Assembly: GCA_945902735.1 (NCBI GenBank)
Contig: CAMDNF010000061.1
Location: forward strand, 1-17,059
DNA length: 17,059 nt
Direction of reading: 5' to 3'
From: SHWC01 sp945902735
Lineage (GTDB): Bacteria; Pseudomonadota; Alphaproteobacteria; UBA828
The first letter of the stretch is position 1; the number at the start of each line of letters is the position of its first letter. This document shows positions 1-6,887 of the stretch, piece by piece. Below the pieces are notes generated by a model, which worked only from the letters and a program-made list of their open reading frames with translations, had not been told where the DNA came from and did not search any database. A program made the translations under genes and the position numbers.

Positions 1-149
1 GCCCCGGCCCGGCGGGTTGCGTTGTGGTGGGCGCCCGCGTCGTTGCGCCGCTCAACCGATGGCCCGGCATCGCTTTTCGCGTCGCGCCTAGCGGATCGCC
101 TCGCCAAAACGCAACGCAACCGGTCGAACTTGATCGGAATATGCTCTAG
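1..149 (+). other. Window-edge segment with an unidentified open frame
   Basis: Frame 3 is open from the first base to a TAG at 147-149, about 48 codons. It could be the 3' end of an upstream gene cut by the window. The translation (it includes the stretch VVVGARVVAPLNRW) matches nothing I recognise; in particular it lacks the phosphoribosyl-binding motif of a ComF-type protein, which I considered as a possible upstream neighbour. A second frame is also open through this stretch and continues into the glutaredoxin gene, so being open is weak evidence in this GC-rich DNA. It may simply be upstream non-coding sequence of grxC. Confidence 0.2.
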
Positions 150-185
150 ATGCTGGAGTCGGCCTTGCGCCGCGAGAGAGGGTTC

Positions 186-449
186 GTGCCGATCGTTGAA
201 ATCTACACCAAGATGTTTTGCGGCTATTGCTATCGCGCCAAGCAACTCTTGGACAAAAAGGGCGTCGCCTATAAAGAAATCGACACCACGAGTTCGCCTG
301 AATTGCGGGACGAGGCGCGGCGGCGTTCTGGCGGCGGGCAGACCGTGCCGCAGATTTTTATCGATGGCGAAGCGATTGGCGGCTCTGATGAATTGGCCGC
401 GCTCGAAGCGCGCGGCGCGCTCGACGCCAAATTGGGGCTTAAAGCATGA
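186..449 (+). CDS. grxC: Glutaredoxin 3 (GrxC)
   Basis: A small cytosolic dithiol oxidoreductase that uses glutathione to reduce disulfides and protein-glutathione mixed disulfides. From a GTG at 186 the protein is 87 residues, the usual GrxC size. The active site is C-G-Y-C (C12 and C15), a variant of the common CPYC. The cis-proline segment TVPQIFIDG lies at about 53-61 and the glutathione-binding GGSDEL at 65-70. I prefer the GTG at 186 to the in-frame ATG at 150 because the family begins directly with the first beta strand (PIVEIYT) and a purine-rich GAGAGAGGG lies just upstream. The ATG at 150 would add 12 residues not expected for the family. The stop overlaps the start of the next gene (ATGA), so translation is probably coupled. 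Confidence 0.9.
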   Translation: MPIVEIYTKMFCGYCYRAKQLLDKKGVAYKEIDTTSSPELRDEARRRSGGGQTVPQIFIDGEAIGGSDELAALEARGALDAKLGLKA

Positions 450-1303
450 CCCGAACCATCCGCGTCGGTTGCGTTCAACTTAATGGCGGGCAGGACATGG
501 CCGCCAACCTCGCGCGGACCGAGGCGCTGATACGCGAGGCTCATGCCAAGGGGGCGCGTTTCATCGCGACGCCTGAGAACACGCCGCTGATGGAGCACCG
601 CACCGATATAAGCCGTGCGGCCGCTGAACCGACCGCCGGCCACCCGGCGGTGAAATTGTTCGCTTCGCTTGCGCGCGAACTCGGCGCCTATTTGTTGCTC
701 GGTTCCCATGCCGCACGCGGCCATGGCGAGCGGTTGCACAATCGCTCGGTGCTGTTCGACGATCGCGGCGCGATCGCGGCGAGCTATGACAAGATTCATA
801 TGTTCGATGTCGAGCTGTCGGATGGCGCGACCTACAGGGAATCGTCAAATTTCGAGCCGGGCACCGACGCCTTGGTGGCCGATGCACCGTTCGGGCGGCT
901 CGGCCTTACGGTCTGCTATGACATGCGGTTTGCTTATCTCTATCGCTTGTTGGCGCAAGCGGGCGCCGAAATTCTGACCGTGCCGTCGGCCTTCACGCAG
1001 GTGACCGGCGAAGCGCATTGGCACGTGCTGCTCCGCGCGCGCGCGATCGAAACCGGCTCCTATGTCATCGCGCCGGCGCAATGCGGCAGTCATTCTGGCA
1101 ATAGGCGCACCTTTGGCCATTCGCTGATCGTCGATCCCTGGGGCCGCGTGCTGGAAGATGGCGGCACCGAAGAGGGAGTCATCGTCGCCGATCTCGACCT
1201 CGCCAAAGTCACCGAGGCTCGCGCGCGCATCCCCGCGCTCAAACACGACCGCCCGGTCAAACTCTCGGGTATTTCGAAACCGAATGTCGCGGCTTCACGC
1301 TGA
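446..1303 (+). CDS. Carbon-nitrogen hydrolase, Nit1/omega-amidase-like
   Basis: A 285-residue nitrilase-superfamily amidase. The Glu-Lys-Cys catalytic triad is visible: E44 in TPEN, K116 in YDKIHMFD and C157 in VCYDMRF. The CYD(L/M)RF signature and the overall length point to the Nit1/Nit2 branch, whose characterised members hydrolyse deaminated glutathione or alpha-keto-acid omega-amides such as alpha-ketoglutaramate. The gene overlaps the glutaredoxin stop by four bases (ATGA). Co-translation with a glutathione-dependent enzyme fits a role in glutathione repair, but this is inference. Substrate cannot be assigned from sequence alone; an omega-amidase or another small amidase remains possible. 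The gene ends 26 bases before a convergent methyltransferase gene. Confidence 0.85.
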   Translation: MTRTIRVGCVQLNGGQDMAANLARTEALIREAHAKGARFIATPENTPLMEHRTDISRAAAEPTAGHPAVKLFASLARELGAYLLLGSHAARGHGERLHNRSVLFDDRGAIAASYDKIHMFDVELSDGATYRESSNFEPGTDALVADAPFGRLGLTVCYDMRFAYLYRLLAQAGAEILTVPSAFTQVTGEAHWHVLLRARAIETGSYVIAPAQCGSHSGNRRTFGHSLIVDPWGRVLEDGGTEEGVIVADLDLAKVTEARARIPALKHDRPVKLSGISKPNVAASR

Positions 1304-1329
1304 GACTTGTTGGAATCTCGGAACGAGGT

Positions 1330-1869
1330 TCACGAATCCTTGATTCTTCGTGCGCAGATGCGTTGTACGACGGCGGGGCGCGGCTCAGCCACCTCAAGGT
1401 GTTCATAGGCGATCACCTCGCAAACACCACGCACGGCCTCAAGCAATTCACCTGGTTTGAGCAGAAAATCGGGGTTGCTCGGGCGTCCGAAGCGTTCATT
1501 CCCCAGCGCAAAAGTTTCATAGATCAAAAGACCGCTCGGTTCCAACGCATCGAGCAGCATCGGGAATAGGGGCCGGTGCAGATAATTGGTCACGATGATG
1601 GCGGCGAAGCGGCGCTCCGCCAGCGGCCAAGCCGCGCCGTTCTCAAGGTCCGCCGTGATGGTCTCGAGGGCGGCGGAGGCCGGCAAGGCCGCCAGCGCTT
1701 CCGCATCTCGGTCAAGCGCGACCACGGTGTGACCGCGCCCCAACAACAGGCGAACGTGCCGGCCACGCCCGCAGGCGAGGTCAAGCACGGAGGCGCCGGC
1801 CGGGATGAGGGACACGAAGCGGACGACCCAAGGCGAAGGCGGTAGCGCTGTGTGATCGGCGTCCGACAA
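1330..1869 (-). CDS. Small class I SAM-dependent methyltransferase (TehB-like)
   Basis: A 179-residue Rossmann-fold methyltransferase. SAM-binding motif I is VLDLACGRGRH at about residues 28-38, followed by an acidic end of strand 2 (VVALDRD, 49-55). A later segment, NYLHRPLFPMLLDALEPSG, fits motifs IV-VI. The compact size and the ACGRGRH motif resemble TehB-like or generic methyltransferase proteins; the substrate is unknown. The start is a TTG at 1869. No ATG or GTG lies between it and the upstream in-frame stop, and the ribosome-binding signal (GGTGGG) is weak. A GTG about 18 codons further in would leave little before motif I. The gene converges with the Nit-type hydrolase and diverges from the DUF1178 gene. 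Confidence 0.75.
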   Translation of the reverse strand: MSDADHTALPPSPWVVRFVSLIPAGASVLDLACGRGRHVRLLLGRGHTVVALDRDAEALAALPASAALETITADLENGAAWPLAERRFAAIIVTNYLHRPLFPMLLDALEPSGLLIYETFALGNERFGRPSNPDFLLKPGELLEAVRGVCEVIAYEHLEVAEPRPAVVQRICARRIKDS

Positions 1870-1881
1870 TTTGGCCCACCG

Positions 1882-1909
1882 TTGCGTGTTAACGAACGCG
1901 CCCTATATT
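1882..1909 (+). promoter_or_regulatory. Candidate sigma-70-type promoter for the DUF1178 gene
   Basis: TTGCGT at 1882-1887 and TATATT at 1904-1909 are separated by 16 bases. This places a transcription start near 1916, about 40 bases before the chosen ATG at 1958. The site lies in the divergent space between the minus-strand methyltransferase and the DUF1178 gene and overlaps a GTTAAC palindrome. Assigned by eye only. Confidence 0.4.
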
Positions 1910-1957
1910 AGAGGGGAAGGCATGCCGCGTCGCGGTGTTCTGGCATGGAAGAGGACG

Positions 1958-2398
1958 ATGATCGCGTTCGATCTCAAATGCGCCAAAGGGCATGTCTTCG
2001 AGGCATGGTTCGCGTCGAGCCAGGGTTATGCGCGCGACGCCAAGGCCGGCCGCGTCGAATGCCCGCTTTGCGGCAACACCAAGGTCGAAAAAGCGCCAAT
2101 GGCGCCCAATATCGCATCCGGCCGTGGTGCCGATGAACGCCCGCCCGCGCCCGCCGCCGATCCGCTGGCCGAACGGCGTGCCGAGGCCTTTCGCATGATG
2201 CGCGAACTCCAAAATCGGGTCGAGCGGGATTTCGATCATGTCGGCGAGCGCTTCGCCGAAGAAGCCCGCAAGATCCATTATGGCGAGGTCGACAAACGCG
2301 CGATCTATGGGTCGGCCACGCCCGAAGAGTCGAAAGAGCTCAAGGACGAGGGTGTCGAGTTCGGCCAGATCCCCTGGCTGCCGCGCCACGATTCCTGA
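1958..2398 (+). CDS. DUF1178 family protein
   Basis: A 146-residue protein of unknown function with the features of the proteobacterial DUF1178 family. The N-terminus is MIAFDLKCAKGH, followed by EAWFASS. A zinc-ribbon-like pattern is seen with C8, H12, C35 and C38 (CPLCG). The C-terminal half is charged and helical (about residues 65-110). The C-terminus is PWLPRHDS. I start at the ATG at 1958, preceded by GGAAGAGGA, because family members begin at this MI(A/R) strand. The same frame is open from a TTG at 1871, but the extra 29 residues look like untranslated leader and would cover the probable promoter. Function is unknown; a structural zinc site is inferred from cysteine spacing. Confidence 0.85.
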   Translation: MIAFDLKCAKGHVFEAWFASSQGYARDAKAGRVECPLCGNTKVEKAPMAPNIASGRGADERPPAPAADPLAERRAEAFRMMRELQNRVERDFDHVGERFAEEARKIHYGEVDKRAIYGSATPEESKELKDEGVEFGQIPWLPRHDS

Positions 2399-2543
2399 TT
2401 GCCTGCTCCAGTATTCAGACTGATCGACGGCCGGGTCTGACTGGGCCTTCGCGGCTCTTATTGGTGCGCCGCGTTAACGTTCGCGCAAGCAGTACTCCTG
2501 TTTACTGGGGGGCACGCCTTCACCATGCGGGCCACGAATTTTC

Positions 2544-4622
2544 ATGCCGCCATCAACTGCTCTCCAGACCAAGAATCCGGCGCAAATCAACGCTGAACTC
2601 AGCCGTGCGCTCGGCCTCCGCAATGCCGGACGTCGGCTTGAGGCGCTTGAACTGGCGACAGCGCTGGTCGCGGTGGCACCGCGCCATGCCGATCTCCGTC
2701 ATCTGCTCGGCGTCCTTTGGTGCGAGGCGGGTCAGCCGGCTCGCGCGATAAAGGAAATCGAACAAGCCTTCGTCTTGGCGCCACGCAACGCCGAGTTTCA
2801 CAACAGCCTCGGCATCATCCTCAGAGGCACCGGCGCGACCGATCAGGCCATACGTGCCTTGCGTGCCGCGCTCGCGCTCGAGCCTGGTTTCGTCGAAGCC
2901 CACAACAATCTGAGTGCGCTCCTGCTGGAACAGGGAAATCTCGAAGAGGCTGCCCGCCATTTGCGCGAAGCTCTTCGTCTGAAGCCTGACTACGCCGAAG
3001 CGGCGCTCAATCTTGCTCGGGTCCTGGCGCGCACGCCGGGCGCGGTGGCCGAAGCGGTCGGGGTGCTCCAACGACTGGTCGGTCATCCGGCCCATGGCAT
3101 TGCGGCGCGAGAGATCTTGATCACCATCGCCGAGACCGCTGAAATCGCCGACCTGCCGGCTGATTTCTCCACGCTCATTTGTGACTGGCTTATCAAGAGC
3201 GATATCGCTCCTCAATCACTCGATCGGTTGTCATGGCGCCTTGTGCTCGCGCGCCCGAAACTGCCGGAAAATCCGGGTGATGATGTATTGCTCAACGTGG
3301 TCCTCAGCCGGTGCTTGGCGGTCTCGCCCGAATCCGAGCGCGTGGTTATGGAATTGCGGCGCAAAGCGTTCGCGCTTCTGGATGCGAACCGCACGGCGCC
3401 TGCGAACGCGTTGAACTGGCTGGCGCCCTTGGCGCTCAATGCGTTCAGCGCGGGCTTCGTCTACCCAAAGGCAAAAGACGAGGACGCGATCACGACACGG
3501 CTCCGTGCCGAGCTCGAAGCGACTATTCAAGCGGGCAACATGCCCGACGCCATGAGGCTCGCTTTGTTCGGCGTGGTGGCACCGTTGAGTTCTCTTGCCG
3601 GCGCAGAACGCTTGGTCAAAACGCCGGCGGAGCGCTGGCCGGCGCCGCTGCGATTGCTGATCGAGCGGACTCTCGCGCAGCCGCTTCAGGAGCAACAGCT
3701 CCGCGCGGAAATCTCGAACCTTGGCGCGATCTCGAACCAGACCTCGAGCCAGGTGCGCGGCCACTATGAAGAACATCCGTTTCCGCAATGGACGGCGGTT
3801 CCGGCCGTTCTGCCTCGCCCCCTCGGCGCCTTCCTGCGCGAGCGCTTGCTGCGCGATGACATACCGAGCGTTCTCAACGACCCGGTCGACATTTTGGTCC
3901 CAGGTTGCGGCACTGGTCACGCAGTTGCCCTTGCCGCGACCACCTATAAGGATTCCAATGTCATAGGTGTCGATCTCAGTCAGGCGAGTCTCGCCTACGG
4001 GATGCGCACCTGTCGGGCCTTAGGGCTGAACAAGACAAAGTTCGTCCACGGCGACATTTTGGAGCTTGGCCGGCTCTGCCGTCAGTTTCCCTATATTGAA
4101 TGCAGCGGCGTCTTGCATCATATGGCCGATCCGCTCGCCGGTTGGCAGGTGCTGATCGACTGTCTTGCACCGCATGGTGTCATGCACATCGGCCTCTATT
4201 CCGAGATTGGCCGGCGCAGTATTGTTGCCGGCCGCGCGCGGATTCAATCGCTTGGGCTCAAGCCCAATGACACCGATATCCGAAAATTCCGGCAGATGGT
4301 GCTGGAGCAGACGGACGATCCGGCACTCGCACCGCTGAAAACCTATCGTGATTTCTATTATTTGAGCGGTTGCCGCGATTTGCTGTTCCACGAGGTCGAG
4401 CACCGCTTTGATTTGCCCCGCCTTGGGCAGGCGCTCGATCAGCTTGGGCTTGAGTTTCTCGGCTTCAATTTAGCCGCGCCGGGGATGGCTACGCTCTACC
4501 GAAGCGCTTATCCGGACGATCCGTCGATGTGCAACCTTGCCAATTGGCATCGCCTCGAAAGCGCGAACCCCACGATTTTCGCCTCGATGTATCAGTTCTG
4601 GTGCCGCCGCCGCACGGCTTAG
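2544..4622 (+). CDS. TPR-methyltransferase fusion protein
   Basis: A 692-residue cytosolic protein in three parts. Residues about 16-150 form at least four tetratricopeptide repeats, with typical pairs such as AEFHNSLGIILRGTG and AHNNLSALLLEQGNLEEAARHLREAL. Residues about 160-400 are helical linker of unknown fold. The C-terminus is a class I SAM methyltransferase: the motif YEEHPFPQW (408-416) precedes motif I, VDILVPGCGTGHA (448-460), then VIGVDLSQ and the catalytic-region-like SGVLHHM (521-527). TPR-plus-methyltransferase proteins with a YEE(N/H)P(Y/F)P(R/Q)W lead-in are found in Alphaproteobacteria, but I know of no established substrate; a glycan, lipid or protein target are all open. 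The ATG at 2544 has no strong Shine-Dalgarno sequence. The gene appears monocistronic and ends at a strong hairpin. Confidence 0.85.
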   Translation: MPPSTALQTKNPAQINAELSRALGLRNAGRRLEALELATALVAVAPRHADLRHLLGVLWCEAGQPARAIKEIEQAFVLAPRNAEFHNSLGIILRGTGATDQAIRALRAALALEPGFVEAHNNLSALLLEQGNLEEAARHLREALRLKPDYAEAALNLARVLARTPGAVAEAVGVLQRLVGHPAHGIAAREILITIAETAEIADLPADFSTLICDWLIKSDIAPQSLDRLSWRLVLARPKLPENPGDDVLLNVVLSRCLAVSPESERVVMELRRKAFALLDANRTAPANALNWLAPLALNAFSAGFVYPKAKDEDAITTRLRAELEATIQAGNMPDAMRLALFGVVAPLSSLAGAERLVKTPAERWPAPLRLLIERTLAQPLQEQQLRAEISNLGAISNQTSSQVRGHYEEHPFPQWTAVPAVLPRPLGAFLRERLLRDDIPSVLNDPVDILVPGCGTGHAVALAATTYKDSNVIGVDLSQASLAYGMRTCRALGLNKTKFVHGDILELGRLCRQFPYIECSGVLHHMADPLAGWQVLIDCLAPHGVMHIGLYSEIGRRSIVAGRARIQSLGLKPNDTDIRKFRQMVLEQTDDPALAPLKTYRDFYYLSGCRDLLFHEVEHRFDLPRLGQALDQLGLEFLGFNLAAPGMATLYRSAYPDDPSMCNLANWHRLESANPTIFASMYQFWCRRRTA

Positions 4623-4629
4623 TTATACA

Positions 4630-4663
4630 GTGTTTCGATGATCGGCCACGATCATCGAAACAC
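4630..4663. terminator. Perfect 14-bp hairpin in the convergent TPR-MT / ubiG gap
   Basis: Positions 4630-4643 and 4650-4663 are exact reverse complements (arm GTGTTTCGATGATC) around a six-base loop, GGCCAC. The hairpin lies 7 bases after the TPR-methyltransferase stop. There is no T tract on either side, so it is either a bidirectional transcript end of the U-less type or an mRNA 3' stabiliser. Confidence 0.6.
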
Positions 4664-4734
4664 CCTCAAACGCCGGGCGCGCGCTCCTCGCGCTTGGCTT
4701 ACGCCGCAATAGCGGCGCGGCGCGGTTGCGCCGG

Positions 4735-4769
4735 CCAAGTTGCGATGAGCTATGCTCCTCGCAACTTGG
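4735..4769 (-). terminator. Second hairpin, spanning the ubiG stop codon
   Basis: Left arm 4735-4750 and right arm 4754-4769 pair over 16 positions with one mismatch and a TAT loop. The TAG of ubiG (4750-4752, minus strand) lies at the tip, so the arm encodes the last residues of UbiG. It probably helps end the ubiG transcript or protect its 3' end. No T tract follows on the minus strand. A smaller hairpin, CGCCGC-AATA-GCGGCG at 4702-4717, lies between this one and the one at 4630-4663. Confidence 0.5.
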
Positions 4770-5535
4770 TATTAGGCGCCTTTACGCCATAGGCCATGTA
4801 ATTGACGGTGAGGTTGCGGCTAAGACCGAAGCGCCCGCGCAACGGCTCATAACTGACACCATCCAAGCGTTCCACGCGTATACCGGTTTCAGCAAGGCCG
4901 CGTACCAATTCGGATGGCCTGACAAATTTCGACCAGCGATGCGTCCCGCGCGGCAAGAGGCCGAGCACATATTCCGCCGCGACGATGCCGAGCGCGAATG
5001 ATTGTGGCGTGCGGTTGAGCGTCGCGGCGAAGAACGCGCCGCCCGGTCGCAGCAGCGCGGCGCAGGTGGCGAGAAAGGCCGGCAGATCGGCGACGTGCTC
5101 GACCACTTCGAGTGCCAGCACCACGTCGAAGCCTTCGCCGCGGGCCGCCAAGGCCTCGGCCGGCTCATGGCGGTAATCGATGGTGAGCCCTGATTGCGCC
5201 GCGTGCAGGCGCGCCACCTCGATATTGCGCTCGACCACGTCGATCGCGGTCACGCGCGCCCCCAACCTCGTCAGCGGTTCGGCCAGTAGGCCCCCGCCAC
5301 ACCCGACGTCGAGCAGCGTCAGGCCCTTGAGCGGCTGCGGCGCTTTCGGGTCACGCCCGAGGCGGGCGGCGAGCGCGTCGCGTACATAGGCAATCCGCAC
5401 CGGGTTGAGTTGGTGGAGCGGGCGGAACGAGCCCTCGGGGTCCCACCAACGGTCGGCGATCGCGGCGAACCGGGCGACCTCGGCCGGGTCGACACTGGCC
5501 GCCGCGGCGTTCATCGCTTCGCGTTCGGGCGTCAT
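4750..5535 (-). CDS. ubiG: Ubiquinone biosynthesis O-methyltransferase UbiG
   Basis: A 261-residue SAM-dependent enzyme that carries out both O-methylation steps of ubiquinone biosynthesis. The UbiG signature RWWDPEGSFRPLHQLNPVR is at residues 29-47. Motif I is LLDVGCGGG (74-82) and motif II is TAIDVVERNI (96-105). EVVEHV (143-148) matches the metal and substrate region of the family. The C-terminus contains the family-typical VNYMAYG. The minus-strand ATG at 5535 is supported by GAGGGAG seven bases upstream; an internal ATG at codon 8 is less well placed. The gene is divergent from lysC across 131 bases. Confidence 0.95.
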   Translation of the reverse strand: MTPEREAMNAAAASVDPAEVARFAAIADRWWDPEGSFRPLHQLNPVRIAYVRDALAARLGRDPKAPQPLKGLTLLDVGCGGGLLAEPLTRLGARVTAIDVVERNIEVARLHAAQSGLTIDYRHEPAEALAARGEGFDVVLALEVVEHVADLPAFLATCAALLRPGGAFFAATLNRTPQSFALGIVAAEYVLGLLPRGTHRWSKFVRPSELVRGLAETGIRVERLDGVSYEPLRGRFGLSRNLTVNYMAYGVKAPNTKLRGA

Positions 5536-5567
5536 GCGGAGGCTCCCTCAAAGCCGGCGGGCGGCGC

Positions 5568-5596
5568 TTGCCTCGTTCCGGCGGAATCAGTATGTA
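5568..5596 (+). promoter_or_regulatory. Candidate sigma-70-type promoter for lysC
   Basis: TTGCCT at 5568-5573 and TATGTA at 5591-5596 are 17 bases apart in the ubiG-lysC divergent region. The predicted start is near 5603, giving a leader of about 64 bases before the lysC ATG. I see no riboswitch-like or leader-peptide structure there. Assigned by eye. Confidence 0.4.
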
Positions 5597-5666
5597 GGGA
5601 TGCCCCCGTGCCCGGCAATCGCGCTGGTGAGCCGGCCTGGGCGTTGCGCGGGCCTCGGGTAGTTCA

Positions 5667-6887
5667 ATGGCTTTCATCGTCCAAAAATTTGGCGGCACGT
5701 CGGTCGCTAACATCGAGCGCATCCAAAACGTCGCCCGCCGGGTCAAGGCCTCGGCCGATGCCGGCGATCGGATTGCCGTCGTCGTTTCGGCGATGTCTGG
5801 CGTCACCGATCAGCTGGTCCGTTGGGTACGCGAGGTTTCACCGCAATATGACGCGAAAGAATATGACACGGTGGTGGCGACCGGCGAGCAGGTGACCGTT
5901 GGTCTCGTGGCGCTCGCGCTTCAGGAGCTTGGTCTCAAATCGCGCTCTTATTTGGGCTGGCAGGTGCCGGTCCGCACCGATGGCGCCCACAGCAAGGCGC
6001 GCATCGAGGGGATTGACGGCGCCGAGATCAAGGCGTTGATGGCAGAGGGCGTGATCCCGGTCATGGCGGGCTTTCAAGGAATCGGTCCCGATCGCCGGGT
6101 GACCACCTTGGGCCGCGGCGGGTCTGACACCTCGGCCGTGGCGCTGGCCGCCGCGATCAACGCCGATCGCTGCGACATCTACACCGATGTCGATGGCGTC
6201 TATACGACCGACCCGCGCATCGTTGCGAAGGCGCGCAAGCTCGCTAAGATCACTTACGAGGAAATGCTCGAAATGGCCTCGCTCGGGGCCAAGGTTTTGC
6301 AGACCCGCTCGGTCGAGCTTGGCATGAAGCACCGGGTGCCGGTGCAGGTGTTGTCGAGTTTCAGTGACGCGCCAGGCACGTTGGTTGTCGATGAGGATGT
6401 AATCGTGGAACAGGAGATCGTTAGCGGCATCGCCTATAACCGCGACGAGGCCAAGGTCACGCTGATCGGCGTGCCCGATCGGCCTGGCGTCGCGGCGAGC
6501 GTGTTCGGGCCGTTGGCTGAAGCCAATATCAACGTCGACATGATCGTGCAAAACGTCTCGCACGACGGCAAGCTCACCGACATGACCTTCACGGTCGCGC
6601 GGCCTGACCTACAGCGCGCGATCGACACGCTTGAACAGGTCAAGAGCACGCTCAAATTCGAGCGCATTTTGGCTGATTCGAACGTGTCGAAAATCTCGGT
6701 GATCGGCGTCGGCATGCGCAGCCACGCCGGCGTCGCCAATACCATGTTCAAGGCGCTCGCGGAGAAGGGCATCAACATCCAAGTGATCTCGACCTCCGAG
6801 ATAAAAATCAGCGTGCTGATCGCCGAGGATTACACCGAGCTTGCCGTTCGCGCGCTCCATTCGGCCTATGGCCTCGACAGCGATTGA
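5667..6887 (+). CDS. lysC: Aspartate kinase (LysC)
   Basis: A 406-residue cytosolic enzyme that phosphorylates L-aspartate, the first step towards lysine, threonine and methionine. The N-terminal kinase motif KFGGTS is at 7-12, TLGRGGSDTSA at 147-157 and the nucleotide-binding YTDVDGVYTTDPR at 172-184. Two C-terminal ACT domains (about 263-330 and 343-400) form the allosteric amino-acid sites. Length and domain order match the monofunctional class in which the second ACT domain is inserted into the first. The ATG at 5667 gives the expected family N-terminus although the ribosome-binding site is weak. The 3' end overlaps the following flavin oxidoreductase gene by 20 bases. Feedback inhibition by lysine and threonine is expected from the family but cannot be read from the sequence. 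Confidence 0.96.
   Translation: MAFIVQKFGGTSVANIERIQNVARRVKASADAGDRIAVVVSAMSGVTDQLVRWVREVSPQYDAKEYDTVVATGEQVTVGLVALALQELGLKSRSYLGWQVPVRTDGAHSKARIEGIDGAEIKALMAEGVIPVMAGFQGIGPDRRVTTLGRGGSDTSAVALAAAINADRCDIYTDVDGVYTTDPRIVAKARKLAKITYEEMLEMASLGAKVLQTRSVELGMKHRVPVQVLSSFSDAPGTLVVDEDVIVEQEIVSGIAYNRDEAKVTLIGVPDRPGVAASVFGPLAEANINVDMIVQNVSHDGKLTDMTFTVARPDLQRAIDTLEQVKSTLKFERILADSNVSKISVIGVGMRSHAGVANTMFKALAEKGINIQVISTSEIKISVLIAEDYTELAVRALHSAYGLDSD

Noticed and set aside
22..483. Long open frame on the + strand covering grxC in another frame
   Set aside because: It overlaps the well-supported glutaredoxin in a different frame; its translation is Arg/Ser/Pro-rich without motifs, as expected from GC-rich out-of-frame reading.
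5597..5666. Lysine riboswitch or attenuator in the lysC leader
   Set aside because: The leader is only about 64 bases, with no extended stem set or lysine-rich short ORF.
5838..6563. 241-codon antisense frame opposite lysC
   Set aside because: LysC is unambiguous on the + strand, and the antisense product has no recognisable motif.
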